Assembly: GCA_009760855.2 (NCBI GenBank)
Contig: WPIO01000032.1
Coordinates: forward strand, 3,109,001-3,173,000
DNA: 64,000 bases
Reading direction: 5' to 3'
DNA from: Cristatella mucedo
Taxonomy: Eukaryota; Bryozoa; Phylactolaemata; Cristatellidae
Part shown: positions 44,537-56,920 of the stretch, in pieces
How the letters are laid out: every line of letters begins with the position of its first letter
Numbering within the stretch: position 1 is the first letter of the stretch
Program-made: the position numbers and the translations under genes
The notes under the pieces: model-generated
What the model was told of the DNA's origin: nothing
The model's input: only the letters and a program-made list of their open reading frames with translations
The model's database searches: none

Positions 44537-46945
44537 TACAGAATTATCTTACGAAAACCCAAGTTCCTGCGAACATTCTGTACGGAAGCAGATACAGCTG
44601 AGATCTGTTGAAAGCTTATCAGTTTGTTGCTTGACCGTAGCACGTAAGAAATTGTGTGCCTATGGACATCTAAACACTTGAAGCTGGGTCTGCCGCGCCG
44701 GCAGTGGCGTTAGATACGCCGGCAGATCGTAATCTGCATAACTGTTATGATCGTGCGTACCTATTATCGCTTCATTACCGTCACTCAAATGCATTCCTCG
44801 ATGTTATTGCAGCTGCTAAGATTCACAAATGACGCGCTAACAAAATAAAAGCGCCCCTGAGCCAACGCAGGGGCCGTGAGCTAATACGCTGCTCATTTGG
44901 TGGGAGCTGCCAGCTGAGTACCCGCTCGTTTGGCATTCCTGGCATTGACTCGAACCTCTCACCCCGTTCTCCTTTAAGCGTAACGGTGAATCTCTCTAGC
45001 TTTATGGTCATCAAGACTGATATAACTTCCGTGGCCCAGCATAACCCTTGTCTGTAGAATCCTGCCTCCATGTGCAAAAAATACCTATTAATAATCGACC
45101 TTATTTCTGAAAAAGGTCTCGACCTGCTTAGATTGACTTAAACTTGGCTAAATTAGGTAAACTGCCCGACAATTGAAAACGCAACCCCAAATGGCTTCTT
45201 ATTCTTTCATACAGTTAGATCAATCAAATATGGAGGTGGGTTCGTTAGTATCAAGCGCTCGACTTTTAATCTGAAAGCATTTTAAGTACCTTCAAAGCTC
45301 TTTCTTTCTTTCGAACCTATTGTCTTGATTTCATACGAAAACAAGCTACCGTTGGTGGCCGTAGTATAACGTTCATCAGGTACCGAGTATTCCTTCTTTC
45401 CGAGTACTCCTTTTATCTCAGATTTATCGGATGTCATTTTGATTCTATTTTGATAACTGATCTTATGCCATCAATACTGATTTTCATACACTGACTGATT
45501 TATTTCCTTTTGCTGCTTATTTGCATGGCCCTATTCACATCAAAGGCCGCACACTCGACCAAATTTTCTCATACAACTGCCCTGTGTCGTCACCAATTAT
45601 TACCAAATTCAGCTTGTCTAACCACATGCAGACCTCATTCTGTCTACAATGTGTGCCTTCCTCCTCATCTAAATTTACATGTGAATCGCGAAAGATCAAG
45701 ACCCGTGGCATTGATGCTGTTCGTGCGAGAATATCTGCTTCGCCTCTGCTGTTCAGTCCCCCTTCCGACCTGTAATCATAGGTAGATTGCTACAGCACGA
45801 CTCAAGCTGACGTGATCGATGGACTTACATCTCTGACTAAGCGCTGTGAGCCCTTGCCCAGACGGCCTTTGGTTTACCATAGACATTAAACTAGCTAGGT
45901 CTACTAAGCCCAAGCTTGAAAAAAGCTTATGAAAGCCTAGGAATGCCTGTCCATCGGCAGGCATGCTAGGAATACTGAAAGTCGTATCAATCGCTCCTAA
46001 GCGAAGGCAAAGTATAGTTTCCATAAAAACATTGTTCATTCACGGATGCACAATAAAAAAAATGCTGATTCTGACGATCAACCATCTCCATAACCACCCC
46101 CAGGTCCTAGCTCCTTACCTAGTCATCCTTGTGATGATCTATCTAGTTGTCGCTTTCCTAGCTTCTTTGTCAAAAAATAGACAAGATCAAGGAGTCATTC
46201 CTTAAGATGGCAGCACCCCCCTAGAATTACGTCCCTCCATTCCATGCAGCCCCTTAATGTCTACATTCAAGGAGGTCACAGCTGACCTTATACCGAAGTT
46301 CATATCCCAATCAAAGAAAACAACTTGTCCTCTGGAAAATATTCCTCGTGTCCTGCTTTTACGCTGCATTGATCGGCTGCTGCAATGCATAAATAACATC
46401 CTAAATATGTCATTAGCCTCAGGTCATGTCCCAGCATCTTTCAAAGAGGCTATAGTTATGCCACACCTCAAAAAAGCAGAACTAAAGCAAGAGAACTTGG
46501 AGAATGTTCTTCCAGTCTTTCTGGTACGTTCCTATAAAAAACACTAGAATGAGTCGTGGCTGACCAGCTGAACTCGGATATTGAAACGTCAAACTTTGCT
46601 ACTAAGTTCCAGTATGGCTCTAGAGCTAATCACTCCACCGATTCAGCATTGCTTCAGGTTTACAATGATCTACTTATCAGCTAAAGCATCTCTGCTTGTT
46701 TGGCTCGATCTTTTGGTAGCTTTCCATACTATTGATCACCAAGTCCTTCTCAAGCATCTCTCATCTCGCCTGGTCATTACAGGCCCTGCATTTAAATGAT
46801 TCAGTTCCTAAATCAGTGGGAGACTCCACAGTATTGATGTGAACGAACAAAGATCAAGCGAGTAGCTTGTGAAATATGGGGTACATCAGGGATCTGTGCT
46901 TGGCTCCGTTCTGTTAACGGCTTACACTCTCCCTTTTTTGTCGAG

Positions 46946-47164
46946 GTGATTGTCAAGTACAATCTAGGCTTTTACTTCTATGCAGATGACATTAAGCTGT
47001 ACTTTCGCTTTGATCCCTATCAGACCTCCAGCACGTCAAATTCTCTTAACTCTTTTGCTGCATGTATTGATGACATTCGCAAATGGATGGCAGAAAACTT
47101 TCTTAAATTGATTGGTGATAAAACTAACTTACTGATAATAGACAAATCAAGTGCAATTCAGTAA
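46946..47164 (+). pseudogene. L2-A copy 4 reverse transcriptase catalytic segment
   Basis: 72 codons that include the YADD catalytic box (FYFYADDIKLYF, residues about 10-21) and the following LKL.GDKTNLL motif, ending in a TAA. Upstream, the YGVHQGSVLG segment lies in another frame with a TAG before it. It is the only one of the three long copies to keep both catalytic aspartates. Confidence 0.8.
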
Positions 47165-47699
47165 CTGGAATTGTTAACGCTCAAATTAGGCTCAGCCAGC
47201 ATATCTCCTGTTGAATCTACACGAGATCTAGGTGTCAAGTTACAAAGTGACTCTTCATTAGACGACCAAATCAGCTCCACTGTCAAGTCTGCCTACTCTT
47301 AGCCACACAACATTGCTAAAATTTGGGCTTGTTGGGACGAGGATACCACATCTAAATTGGACCACCTATTTGTGACATCCGCGTTGACTTCTGAAACACA
47401 CTGCTTATTGGCCTATTGGCCTGTGCAGTTAGGAGCTTACAGCTGGTGCCAAACTCTGCAGCTAGGCTTGTCTGTGTGAACTTTGAAGTTGCCACATCAC
47501 ACCACTCCTCACCGACCTGCAATGGTACCCAGTCATGCAAGGCATCGACTTAAAGGTTTTGTCACTCACTTTTTAGGTCCCTTCATTCCTTGGCTTCAGT
47601 CTACCTATCAGATGTACTCCTCCACTAAACTCAGCACTGTACAACTACTTTTAGAAATCGAATCGTTTATCTATACCTTGTACAAACCTTAAAAACTTT

Positions 47700-47876
47700 G
47701 GTGTCCTGGCACCGAAGTCATGCTGAAGTGTTAGCTAAGCCCCAGCAGCAGACCAGTCTCGATGGAAGGTATAGCTTCCTGACCGATCGAGCAGTGGAGG
47801 AGGCAGGCAGGCAGGCTGTAAAGCAGCCCTTGTGTAATAAATAAAGGCCCCCTTTGCCTGTAACTCTTTTATGACT
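47700..47876 (+). mobile_element. Unidentified insertion in L2-A copy 4 (possible solo LTR or short element)
   Basis: Between ...AACTTTGG (47699) and the resumption of L2-A sequence (CTGGCGTCATTACAT) lie about 170 bases absent from the other L2-A copies. It starts TGTCCTGGCACCG, contains AGGCAGGCAGGCAGGC and AATAAATAAAGGCC, and ends near CCTGTAAC. A TG start and an internal AATAAA suggest a small LTR, but no clear CA end or target duplication is visible, and about 60 bases of L2-A are missing at the site. Confidence 0.4.
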
Positions 47877-48277
47877 GGCGTCATTACATAATCTGACTTG
47901 GACCAAATTTAAAAAGAAACTAAAGAATTTATTTATTGATCACAGCATTTAGTGGGTCCCTGTGATTCGACCCGTACGCATGCTGACACTGCATATGTTG
48001 CCATTAACCATACTTGCATGCTGACTGTGTGCAGGTCATCCCTAACCATGTTATTCTTGTTGTTTATTGAACATGCTACCATTAACCATACTTGCACATA
48101 TCGTGCTTTCTTTTCAGCAAATTTGAAGAGCCTGTAACAAAAACGAAGTTCTCTGATGGCGCTATATTAAATTCATTATTGTTATTAAGAATCGCCAAGT
48201 TGGCTACAAAAAGTCAACAACATCTTGACAGCATTCAAAATAAAAAGCCTGCACATATATGCATAAAAATGCAAGTA

Positions 48278-49069
<792 letters not shown>

Positions 49070-49500
49070 AAATTAAGTTGGTTGGTTTCTTTCTCCAACT
49101 CACGGCGGGGGGGGGGGGGTTAGGCGAACGTTTCGGACTACTAGGTTATTTCAGGAGATCAAGAAGACACACTAGGCCAGAAGATGTGGGAATGGGCATG
49201 GTGGAGTGGGCGTGACCAGACAACCTAACCGTTGCAACAGAGGCACAGGCACTCATGCCAACTATAGGGGTAGACATGTATCATACCTCTCTGTTCAGGC
49301 ACTTCTTTTTCGTGCAAGCATCTTAAATCAGTTCTAAAAGTAAACACGGGCCACAGCTTGAGCTGCAACCAGCAGTAACGAAGGAGGCAAATTCGCAACA
49401 ATGTAATTAGGCCGGATCCAAAGATAAATTTCTATGGGGGAGTTAGGCCGGACTGAGTACTAACTAGGCTGTATCTGGCCAACGGGCCGTTGTTTACATC
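49070..49500 (+). repeat. Repeat X copy 2 (unclassified interspersed repeat)
   Basis: Matches the reverse complement of 9675-10455. It includes a run of 13 or so G at about 49107-49120, CACACTAGGCCAGAAGA (49168-49184), GTGGGCGTGACC (49206-49217), GCTGCAACCAGCAGTAA (about 49362-49378), GGCCGGACTGAGTACTAACT and TATCTGGCC. It is uninterrupted here, about 430 bases long. It has no tRNA boxes, no poly-A tail, no terminal repeats that I can see and no conserved frame. Confidence 0.65.
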
Positions 49501-49839
49501 CAACTGCACAACCGATTTCTTGCTTAGTCTCGAACCAGGTCAAGCTAGCGCATGAGCATGGGCAAACCGGATATCTCAAACCCGAACTAAAGCCAGACAG
49601 AGTCGTCGATATAGATTTTTCTTGAGAGGGATACCAGGCAAATTTAAAAATTCTTACTTATCATGTCCTCGTTGTGATACCGAAAACTATCCTTCAGAAT
49701 CCGTAACTGTTTTCGAAACCACTTGAAACCACCGAACAAGTTAATTTTGCATGTTGTTTGCACCTACTAGGCTAAGCAAGGTATAAGAACGCGCATTTAG
49801 CAAAATGTATTGATTCTTTATATTAATACTTTTGGTAAT

Positions 49840-49872
49840 ATATATATATATATATATATATATGTGTATATG
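49840..49872 (+). repeat. (TA)n microsatellite
   Basis: About 13 TA units followed by TGTGTATATG, directly before the inverted repeat at 49883. Confidence 0.9.
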
Positions 49873-49882
49873 TTGGCTCCTA

Positions 49883-49952
49883 GTGCTCGTCGCTGGTGAG
49901 CTCCATCCTGTATAATTGTGAGTTACACAGGGTGGAGTTCACCAACGAGCAC
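49883..49952. repeat. Hairpin-forming inverted repeat, arms about 30 bp
   Basis: Left arm 49883-49915 (GTGCTCGT, CGC, TGGTGAGCTCC...) and right arm 49923-49952 (TTACACAGGGTGGAGTTC...GAGCAC) pair with three mismatches and a three-base bulge across the loop TTGTGAG. It lies next to a TA microsatellite. Confidence 0.75.
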
Positions 49953-50412
49953 GAGGAGCTGACCATCGAGGCTTGCACACATGATGCACTCTGCACGAGT
50001 TGCCTAGGAGAAGCTATGTCCCATCTTAACTTGGAAGTTGGCAGCATCTGTGGCTGGCTGCTAGCTCGAAGTCATACTGGGGCATGTCTCCTGCAAGTTG
50101 CTGTCAAGTAGCCTGCCGAGGCAGTTGAGGAAAGAGCCAGAATCCGACTGCTACAAGCATTCCGGCCAGGAGCTGCACCCCAGACAGGTTGACAGTGACT
50201 ACGTGATTTATTGCTGTTTCTACAGGGGGGGAGGGTAAAGTATGCTGTGTGTGTCATATTCAGTGTGTGCCAGATTCTGCATTGCCCCATGCTGCTGTTA
50301 TAAATAGCATTGATGCCTCACCCTGGGTAACAAATAGGCTATTGATGTTATGTGTGCCTGCTACCCATTCCTGTGATTCATAAAGCTTGCATGAGGTCGT
50401 GTGTGGGCTCGT

Positions 50413-50632
<220 letters not shown>

Positions 50633-50764
50633 GCATAATCTGTAAATGTGCATACTTTGTGGAGAAAAAGCAGTTTGTTACAAGATGCTATTTGCCTTGT
50701 CCTCCTCACTCAGTCCTTGGCAGACTCCGAAAGCACCTCCAGTAAAAACCAGCAGCAATAACTT

Positions 50765-51180
50765 CGTCAAGTCGGTGAAGTTCTGCAACCCAAGTCCTCG
50801 ATAGGCCGCGAAGCTTTCACGGCCTATCAAGGATGGACTGAGGAGAACAAGGCGAAATATGGAACTGTAAACAGAACAGTGACTATGGCGTTTTCGTCTG
50901 ATTGCTTCCGTGCGTGTGCCGAGCTTTTACGAAGGCAGTTTTGTGCAGTCGAGACCATTGATGCATATGAAGCAGACCTTAAGCAGCTTACGTGAATAGC
51001 TGGTGTAGCCGCCAGCTGATAGGCTGTTACCGGGTTCCATGAATGGCTAACGTGTGCTTTGATCGCTGGGCTGCCACATGCAGTTAAAATACAGCTGAAG
51101 GCAGCAGGCAGCCAAATGCAGTTTAGAGAGACAAAGCCTGTACAGTGTCTAACTCTTGATGATTGCAGACTGCCTTGAGA
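50765..51180 (+). pseudogene. Gag/capsid-like relic of an LTR retrotransposon
   Basis: Frame one reads EAFTAYQGWTEENKAKYGTV, then AELLRRQFCAVETIDAYEAD, LKQLT and a stop. After a frameshift at about 51020 it reads FHEWLTCALIAGLPHAVKIQ and CLTLDDCRL to a TGA at 51177-51179. The DAYEADLKQL and F...LIAGLP..VK.QL pattern is that of Gypsy-type Gag capsids of flatworms and other invertebrates. No zinc knuckle, protease or LTR was found beside it. The family call rests on pattern memory. Confidence 0.45.
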
Positions 51181-51329
51181 CTTTCATTCCACTGGCTACA
51201 TGGGCACCTGCTACATATTTCAATACAATTTGAGAGCAAGTGCCAGTGTTGAAGGTAGTTCGTATGTGTATGTTAGTGCAACTGTTGCCGCAATTTGAAG
51301 GTGCTCTTCGTTTCTGAAGTTTTGACTAT

Positions 51330-51495
51330 AGTTGGTTTGGTCCAGTGGTTAAAAGGTGCTTGCATTTTGATGACTGGTGCCAAGGTCATTGCAGTTGAAG
51401 GCCAATGTCGTAGGCTCAATCCCTGTGGCATATGTGAAGCACCCGGATCGAGATCAACTTTTCTTGTGGCACTATACAAATTATTGAGATTATAT
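51330..51495 (+). mobile_element. SINE-A copy 4 (with small internal insertion)
   Basis: Head GGTCCAGTGGTTAAAAGGTG, an expanded middle (about 20 extra bases, GTCATTGCAGTTGAAGGCC), a worn B box (TAGGCTCAATCCC at about 51411-51423), GGCATATGTGAAGCACCCGG, and an L2-like tail GAGATCAACTTTTCTTGTGG ending CACTATACAAATTATT. Confidence 0.8.
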
Positions 51496-51859
51496 TTCAA
51501 TACTACAGTTTCTTCTGTTCATAATAATCATTTTACTTTTGGAGGGGGAGGTTTGCTTGCAGCAGGTTTAGGTGAAGGTTTTGGGAAATGCACAAAAACT
51601 TGAAAGCAGTCGAGGAGTGCTTAGGGCTTATGTAGAGCAAGCACGCACGATAGATACTGGCAAACTTCTCTGAACAATATGACCATGAACTTTATCGAAA
51701 GAGCATGAGAAAACATATTTGGGAAAGTATTTCTCGTGCCACAATTTCTAACATGAAACCAGCAACCTCCATTTGCACAGCAAACTTGGTTTGTCGTACA
51801 GTTCTATAGTTAGCATATGATTGACTATGTCATGCATAGTTGGTCGGTTTATGAGTGCA

Positions 51860-52045
51860 TGCTACCGATGCCGTGATCGCACACTAGGTAAGGCGGTTGC
51901 TTTCACGACCTTGGCCCGAGGTCGTGGGTTCGATTCCTGTGGTGGGCGATTCTTTATCGCCAATACAAGCGGTGGTGATAGCCATAAAGGCTCCTCTATT
52001 GCTATACAAAAAGAGGCTGCTTAATCACCTAGGATTTTAACCATA
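51860..52045 (+). mobile_element. SINE-B copy 5
   Basis: A-box region CACACTAGGTAAGGCGGTTG, B box GGGTTCGATTCC (about 51926-51937), then GGTGGGCGATTC, CAAGCGGTGGTGATAGCC and AGAGGCTGCTTAATCACCTA. It is close to copy 4 at 30200. Confidence 0.88.
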
Positions 52046-52059
52046 CTTTTTTACATGTT

Positions 52060-52230
52060 GAAACTTTGCATTTCACCTCTAACCATGTTATGCTCGTTCA
52101 CATCATGCATGTTACCACTAAAAACTTGACCTTGCTTACTTTGCAGTAAATGTAAAATGCTTAAAAAGAGATAAAGTTCCCAGAGAGTGTTGTACAAACG
52201 TATTATATATATATATATATATATGTATAT
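52060..52230 (+). mobile_element. L2-A LINE 3' end, followed by a TA microsatellite
   Basis: 3' UTR spacer (CACCTCTAACCATGTTATGC) and tail signature (AAATGCTTAAAAAGAGATAA AGTTCCC) ending in a TATTATATATATATA run. The microsatellite probably grew from the LINE tail. Confidence 0.75.
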
Positions 52231-54129
52231 ATGTACTTATAATTATACATAGTGTTGATTCAAAAATTTATTATTGTAATTATATTTACAACTATATATA
52301 TAAACATATATACAGACTGATTTATTACATAGAAAATGCAACGATACATTAGCTGGAGGAGCCCTGCCCTGCAAAGGACACGGGGGGGGTGGCTACCTAT
52401 GAATTATCACAAAGAAAGCTGCAGCTATTCTGTCAAGCTGCAGAGACCCAATGAATTGAGCTAAGTAAGCTTCCAACGAATTGACTAGAGCAGCCACTGC
52501 TGATGATGTGCAGGTAGCTGATCTACTTATCTAACAAGCTCTGACTCTGGGTATGTGCAGCTGCTACAAAACAGCGACCTGCATTTAGGTTGGATCAGTT
52601 TAATTTATCATTTGATTGGAACTAGTTAGAAACGGACAGGAAAAACCAGTGTAGGACCAGAGTCATATTCAGGCATTTTCTCTGCACTTTGTGTATAAGC
52701 AGTAGGTCAAGCAAATGGTCTTACAATTCATTGCTACCTTTGCAGAAATATTTGAAACGGCAGCATCTATAGATTATATTCATAAACCAGAAAGCCAAAA
52801 TGGCATGCCCAAGAATACAACTTCCTGCTGGCACCTTCAGGATCTTCTTAGTTGTTTAATTTCGTTGAATTTCTTCCTCAATGAAAAATTAGTAGACTTA
52901 GCCGCATCCTTATATGCTGCTCGTGTATTTATAGGATGTTGACGTGGCACGTAACACTTACTCTTCGAAGATATTGGCTTGCTCAGATCATTATGCTTTC
53001 TAAGCCTGAGCAGGTTAACCGATTTGTCTCAAAACCAATTCCACTGTAGCTAAACTAGCTTCATGAAAGATAAGGAAAGAAATTGCATGCAAATGCTGCT
53101 ACAGCAACCACTTCCTGGCACAGCAATGTGAAGGAAAATTGGTCTCACCACAGCAGACCTGCAGCCATATCAGATGGTAAGATCACGTCAAGAAGTATTG
53201 ATTATATTTTGGGTGGACAGTTCTAGTAAATCTTAGCCCACGCTTGAGCCATTAGAGTGGTCGACAACCTATAACTATCTGCCGCTTTCTGTATATTAGT
53301 TCTAATCTGGTAGCTTTCTAAGCAAAAACAATGCTACTTCTATTTCAGAAATTGGCAATAATAGTAAACGGCTTAGTAGTGCCACTTCGAGAGGTAGCTT
53401 CAGCTTCCTTGATTTAATCAAGTTACTTACAGAAGATGAGGTTTTGAAGATGAATTTCTAGTTTGTCTTAAATTCAATAGTTTTCTGTGCTATATCATGT
53501 AAAACGTAAACTAAAAACATTAATCTCATAACAGGCAGAACTGTGCCAAAACATGTGTCTCTTGCACGAACTGATCTAGGACCTCAATGGTACTTGCAAT
53601 ATTCGTCATTATAAATGAGACATTGTCTTCGGATGGCCTTATAGTGGATATTACATGAGGCTTGGTGACAATTGATTTGACCTACTAACTGTGGAGGAAT
53701 AAATGTCTAGTGTACACTTGGCCAGCACTACTATAGGGCTAAATCATGACTTACAGTTACTTTGGTTGATGGTTTATGAGGAACTAGATTTACCGTGAAG
53801 ACTCCATGCCTTGATTGTACAAGCTACCAGATTTCAGAGCAAGACTACGATATTGTATCAAAACCGAGGATGAACTATCCATATGCCTAATGGTCAGCAG
53901 AAACTGCTGTAGAAGCCATGTGCCAAAGAACTAGGTGAACAGCTCCGACCTACAGCGAGATAGCATTAATTAATTAATTCATTAATTACATTAGGTTTCA
54001 CTCGGTTACTACCTTGGCAGATATCAGAATACCCATCAAGTATGGTGACCTGGTGCTGGCGCACTACCACTTGCAAATTTCCACCTACACAGGAGCCTAG
54101 GCCAGCAGCTGCAATTTAGACAGCCAGTT
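52231..54129. other. No recognisable gene
   Basis: 1.9 kb without a named element. The short open frame 52715-52942 has no motif. Confidence 0.4.
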
Positions 54130-54488
54130 ATGTAATGTAATGGAATATATCTCTTGTGTGTATCTCCACAAAGCCACAAAGACTATGTAGGTGTTACACA
54201 GCAGAGTTTTGTATAGCGAACTCACAGCCTAAGTGGCTTTCGGTACGCATTCGGTAGCAAACAGACTTCATCTCACGTAACAAGCAGAGTCAGGAGAGCA
54301 TTTAAGCAGCGAGTACCATGGAAATAGCAGCTCAGGACAGCTAGAAAAGATGTGCCATAATCTGAAGCAGAAGAGTAGTTGTTGTTGCATAAGAATCATG
54401 GAAGTGAGTTCTGCTGTCTATGACCTGCAGAGCTAAAGCTTCTGTTGCCAACGGTCTTTAAGTAGAGGAATGGAACAGCTAATTTAGT
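54130..54488 (-). mobile_element. L2-B LINE, reverse 3' end
   Basis: Reverse complement matches the last part of the 62261 open frame and its UTR: AATTAGCTGTTCCATTCCTC, CAACAGAAGCTTTAGCTCTG, GCTATACAAAACTCTGCTGT, then ATTACATTACAT at about 54133-54145 as the tail. It is 5'-truncated exactly at 54488, where an 18-base direct duplication begins. Confidence 0.8.
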
Positions 54489-54525
54489 TGAAAACGACAC
54501 CTAGACAGTTGAAAACGACACCTAG
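54487..54525 (+). repeat. 18-bp direct duplication
   Basis: GTTGAAAACGACACCTAG occurs at 54487-54504 and again at 54508-54525, separated by ACA. Confidence 0.95.
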
Positions 54526-56129
54526 CAGGATAGTGCACACGGAAAACCTGCTCTGTCATGTGCTTAGGTCGATGACTATCCTGGTTGCTGTGCCCTTCAT
54601 ACAGTATGTGACTGGGCTGAAAGCCTGACTGATGGGTCAGATGCTACTTTCAGCACCTGCTGTCTTGGCATGGAGCTGTACCTCACTCTTAGACGGTTGG
54701 TCTGGATGCTGTCACTTAGTCTATTGCATTTCCACTCCTCTGTTAGCTCTGCTGAGCCAATTGTTGAGCTCCTGCCGATGAGATACCTGTGTGTCACTGA
54801 TGCTAAGATGGAAAACTTGGTGGAGGTATTTTTTCACTGCCACGTGAACTAAGACAAATCTATTAAGTGCGAATGTTTTGAAGACTGCAATACCAATCGT
54901 TTCGATAAATGGGGTTTTTGCCCCCTAGAAAGAAGAGACATTGTTCACATTGGTAACTAGCATGCCTTCAAGCACCTCATCACTCCAGAGTGACAATTGC
55001 TGAGTTCGAAGGCACGAGTACTCTTCAGGCTGCACCGAAACAAGTAGATGCGGTTTGACCATGCTGCAAATTAAATAGCAGCCTAAATGTGCTTTCACTG
55101 CCGAGAAAACAGCGAAGGCAGCATAGAAATTACTCTTTCAGTTGGACATCAATTGCCTCCAGAGCTGTCAGATGATATCGCTGGCCCATCATGAGGCATC
55201 TCACATAAACAACCTAATTGATAGCCTAGGCTAGCACAGCTGCATCATCTATTAGGCATTAACCTTCATAGCTGTGCCAAGCCTGTGGCTGCTCAGCCTT
55301 TACTGTTAAGCCTCATGGCTTGGCCCTGCGATCTGGTTGGAGCATCTGACGTTTGACACGTTAGATATGCCATGTTTCAGCAGCCTGTCTATAATGTATG
55401 CAATGTCAATAAAAAAAGATATTTCTACACAGAGAATTGAGTCAATGCTTGCCTTAGAGATTCCTAGGTTGGCACGGCAAAAGCATGGCTAGTAAAAAGA
55501 AAACTCGACAAGCTAGAGCACGGAAAATGCTTTGACTGTGATGAATTGCAAGTGCAGTCACATAAAAACCTGGGCAAGCAGTTGGTTGGGTAGCATCTAA
55601 AAAGGCAAGCATCCACTAAATTTGTTCTTTGGCAGCACCATTCTACTTTAAAGCCCAGACATACCCAGAGTACCTACTATTTGCATGCAAGACATGAGGC
55701 TGCGATAGATAATAAGACTAGCATGTGATGCTGGCTTTAACAGAATACACCAAAGGTTAGTTCAATTTCTTGGGAATGTTGATGCAATATTTAGGAATAG
55801 TACGTGTGAATGCCACGAGCCATTAAAAAATCGTCTGACAGATAAAAATTCAGTTAAGGAGGCAGAGAACTGATAATTGTATAATGATTAATTGCATGAA
55901 CCCTCAGCTTACTGTAATTAATCCACGACGTCTAAATTGGCTTGTCTAATTGTTAGCTGTACTGTGTTGCCCACATTCAATCCTCACATTACGACCGTGG
56001 GCTTGAAATTGACAGAACTAATATGGCAAAAAAAATTTCAAACTTAATTATGCCAAAATCGACATGAATTGCTACTCAAAAACTGCAAACCCCAGGTCTC
56101 CTGATTAGCTCCGCAAAACATCTACAGAA
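54526..56129. other. No recognisable gene
   Basis: Open frame 54670-54852 and its reverse shadow lack motifs. I cannot assign this 1.6 kb. Confidence 0.35.
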
Positions 56130-56235
56130 GCCTTTTCAGTATCTAGGTATCTTGTCCAAAACGAGTTGTCGCTAGAGGAGCGCACCGGTTTCATAGTCAA
56201 GTCTGATTAACTTCATCTATATAATACTCCTGGGT
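56130..56235 (+). mobile_element. L2-A LINE, short worn fragment
   Basis: CAGTATCTAGGTATCTTGTC, GAGTTGTCGCTAGAGGAGCG and TCATAGTCAAGTCTGATTAA align with the L2-A segment coding RNLGV..QSDLSLDDHISS.VKSA. It is about 100 bases long. Confidence 0.5.
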
Positions 56236-56749
56236 CTTAAAGTAGGGGTAATGTGCTATTAGCATAAGTATCATTATACTATTATTGGCGAGGTTGCTTC
56301 GATTTCAAGTCTGCACCCTATCTCGTCAGGCGATGAACTACTGCTGCCGCTCCTAAAGCTTCAGCCACTGCCGCTGCCAGCTCTTCTGTACCCCACTACA
56401 ACTGCTACTGCTACTTCTACTGCACACAGGCTGCTAAGCTAACTTGTTCTTGCTGGTCATTTACACTGCAGTAGCTCAGTATCTCATGGGCTTGTGCAGG
56501 CATATGACCCATTTCAGATTGCTGTATCAATCTAAATGGTGAAATGTTAGTCTTCAAAGACCAATTTATCATGCAATTGTACTTACTATTCCAGATAACT
56601 AAGGAAATATAATTTGCCAGATTTTTGCTAGCATGCCACTAAAGTGTATGCAACATTACTTATCTTAGGTCCGTTTATTATATTAGGATGAAACCGAGCT
56701 CTGGAGGTTAATGAAAAAAAACATCTCAAATAACTCTCTAAAAGAAGTA

Positions 56750-56920
56750 GTGAGAAGTGGTCTGATGTCGAAGATCTGCCATGCATGACAGAATAGCCTA
56801 GCTACCCAGTTTTGAACCAACTGCAAGTGCATTTTGGCTCAGGCCGGAATACTTTCTATGTCATGTTCTAGTTATAAGTTGCCGAAGTCAAGATGGTATA
56901 TCCCAAAATGAAAAGATCAA
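56750..56920 (-). mobile_element. L2-A LINE, short reverse fragment
   Basis: GCATGACAGAATAGCCTAGC, CAGTTTTGAACCAACTGCAA and the following GTGCATT... match the complement of the L2-A thumb region (LVQN.AARLVCRE). Strongly diverged. Confidence 0.5.

Larger units (their letters stand above)
44537..48180 (+). mobile_element. L2-A LINE copy 4, near full length with an internal insertion
   Basis: Begins like copy 2 (GAATT...CGAAAACC...GCGAACAT). The endonuclease is heavily mutated, but the stretch 45521-45775 stays open across the endonuclease-to-reverse-transcriptase junction (GRTLDQIFSYNC, then SSSSKFTCESRKIK), which shows the original frame. Reverse transcriptase pieces: 46257-46547 (MSLASGHVPASFKEAIV) and 46946-47164 (FYFYADDIKLYF, KWMAENFLKL). 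The catalytic YADD is intact here, unlike in copies 2 and 3. Near 47700-47875 foreign sequence replaces part of the C-terminal segment. The 3' UTR and ATTATTGTTATTA tail end at about 48180. Confidence 0.87.
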
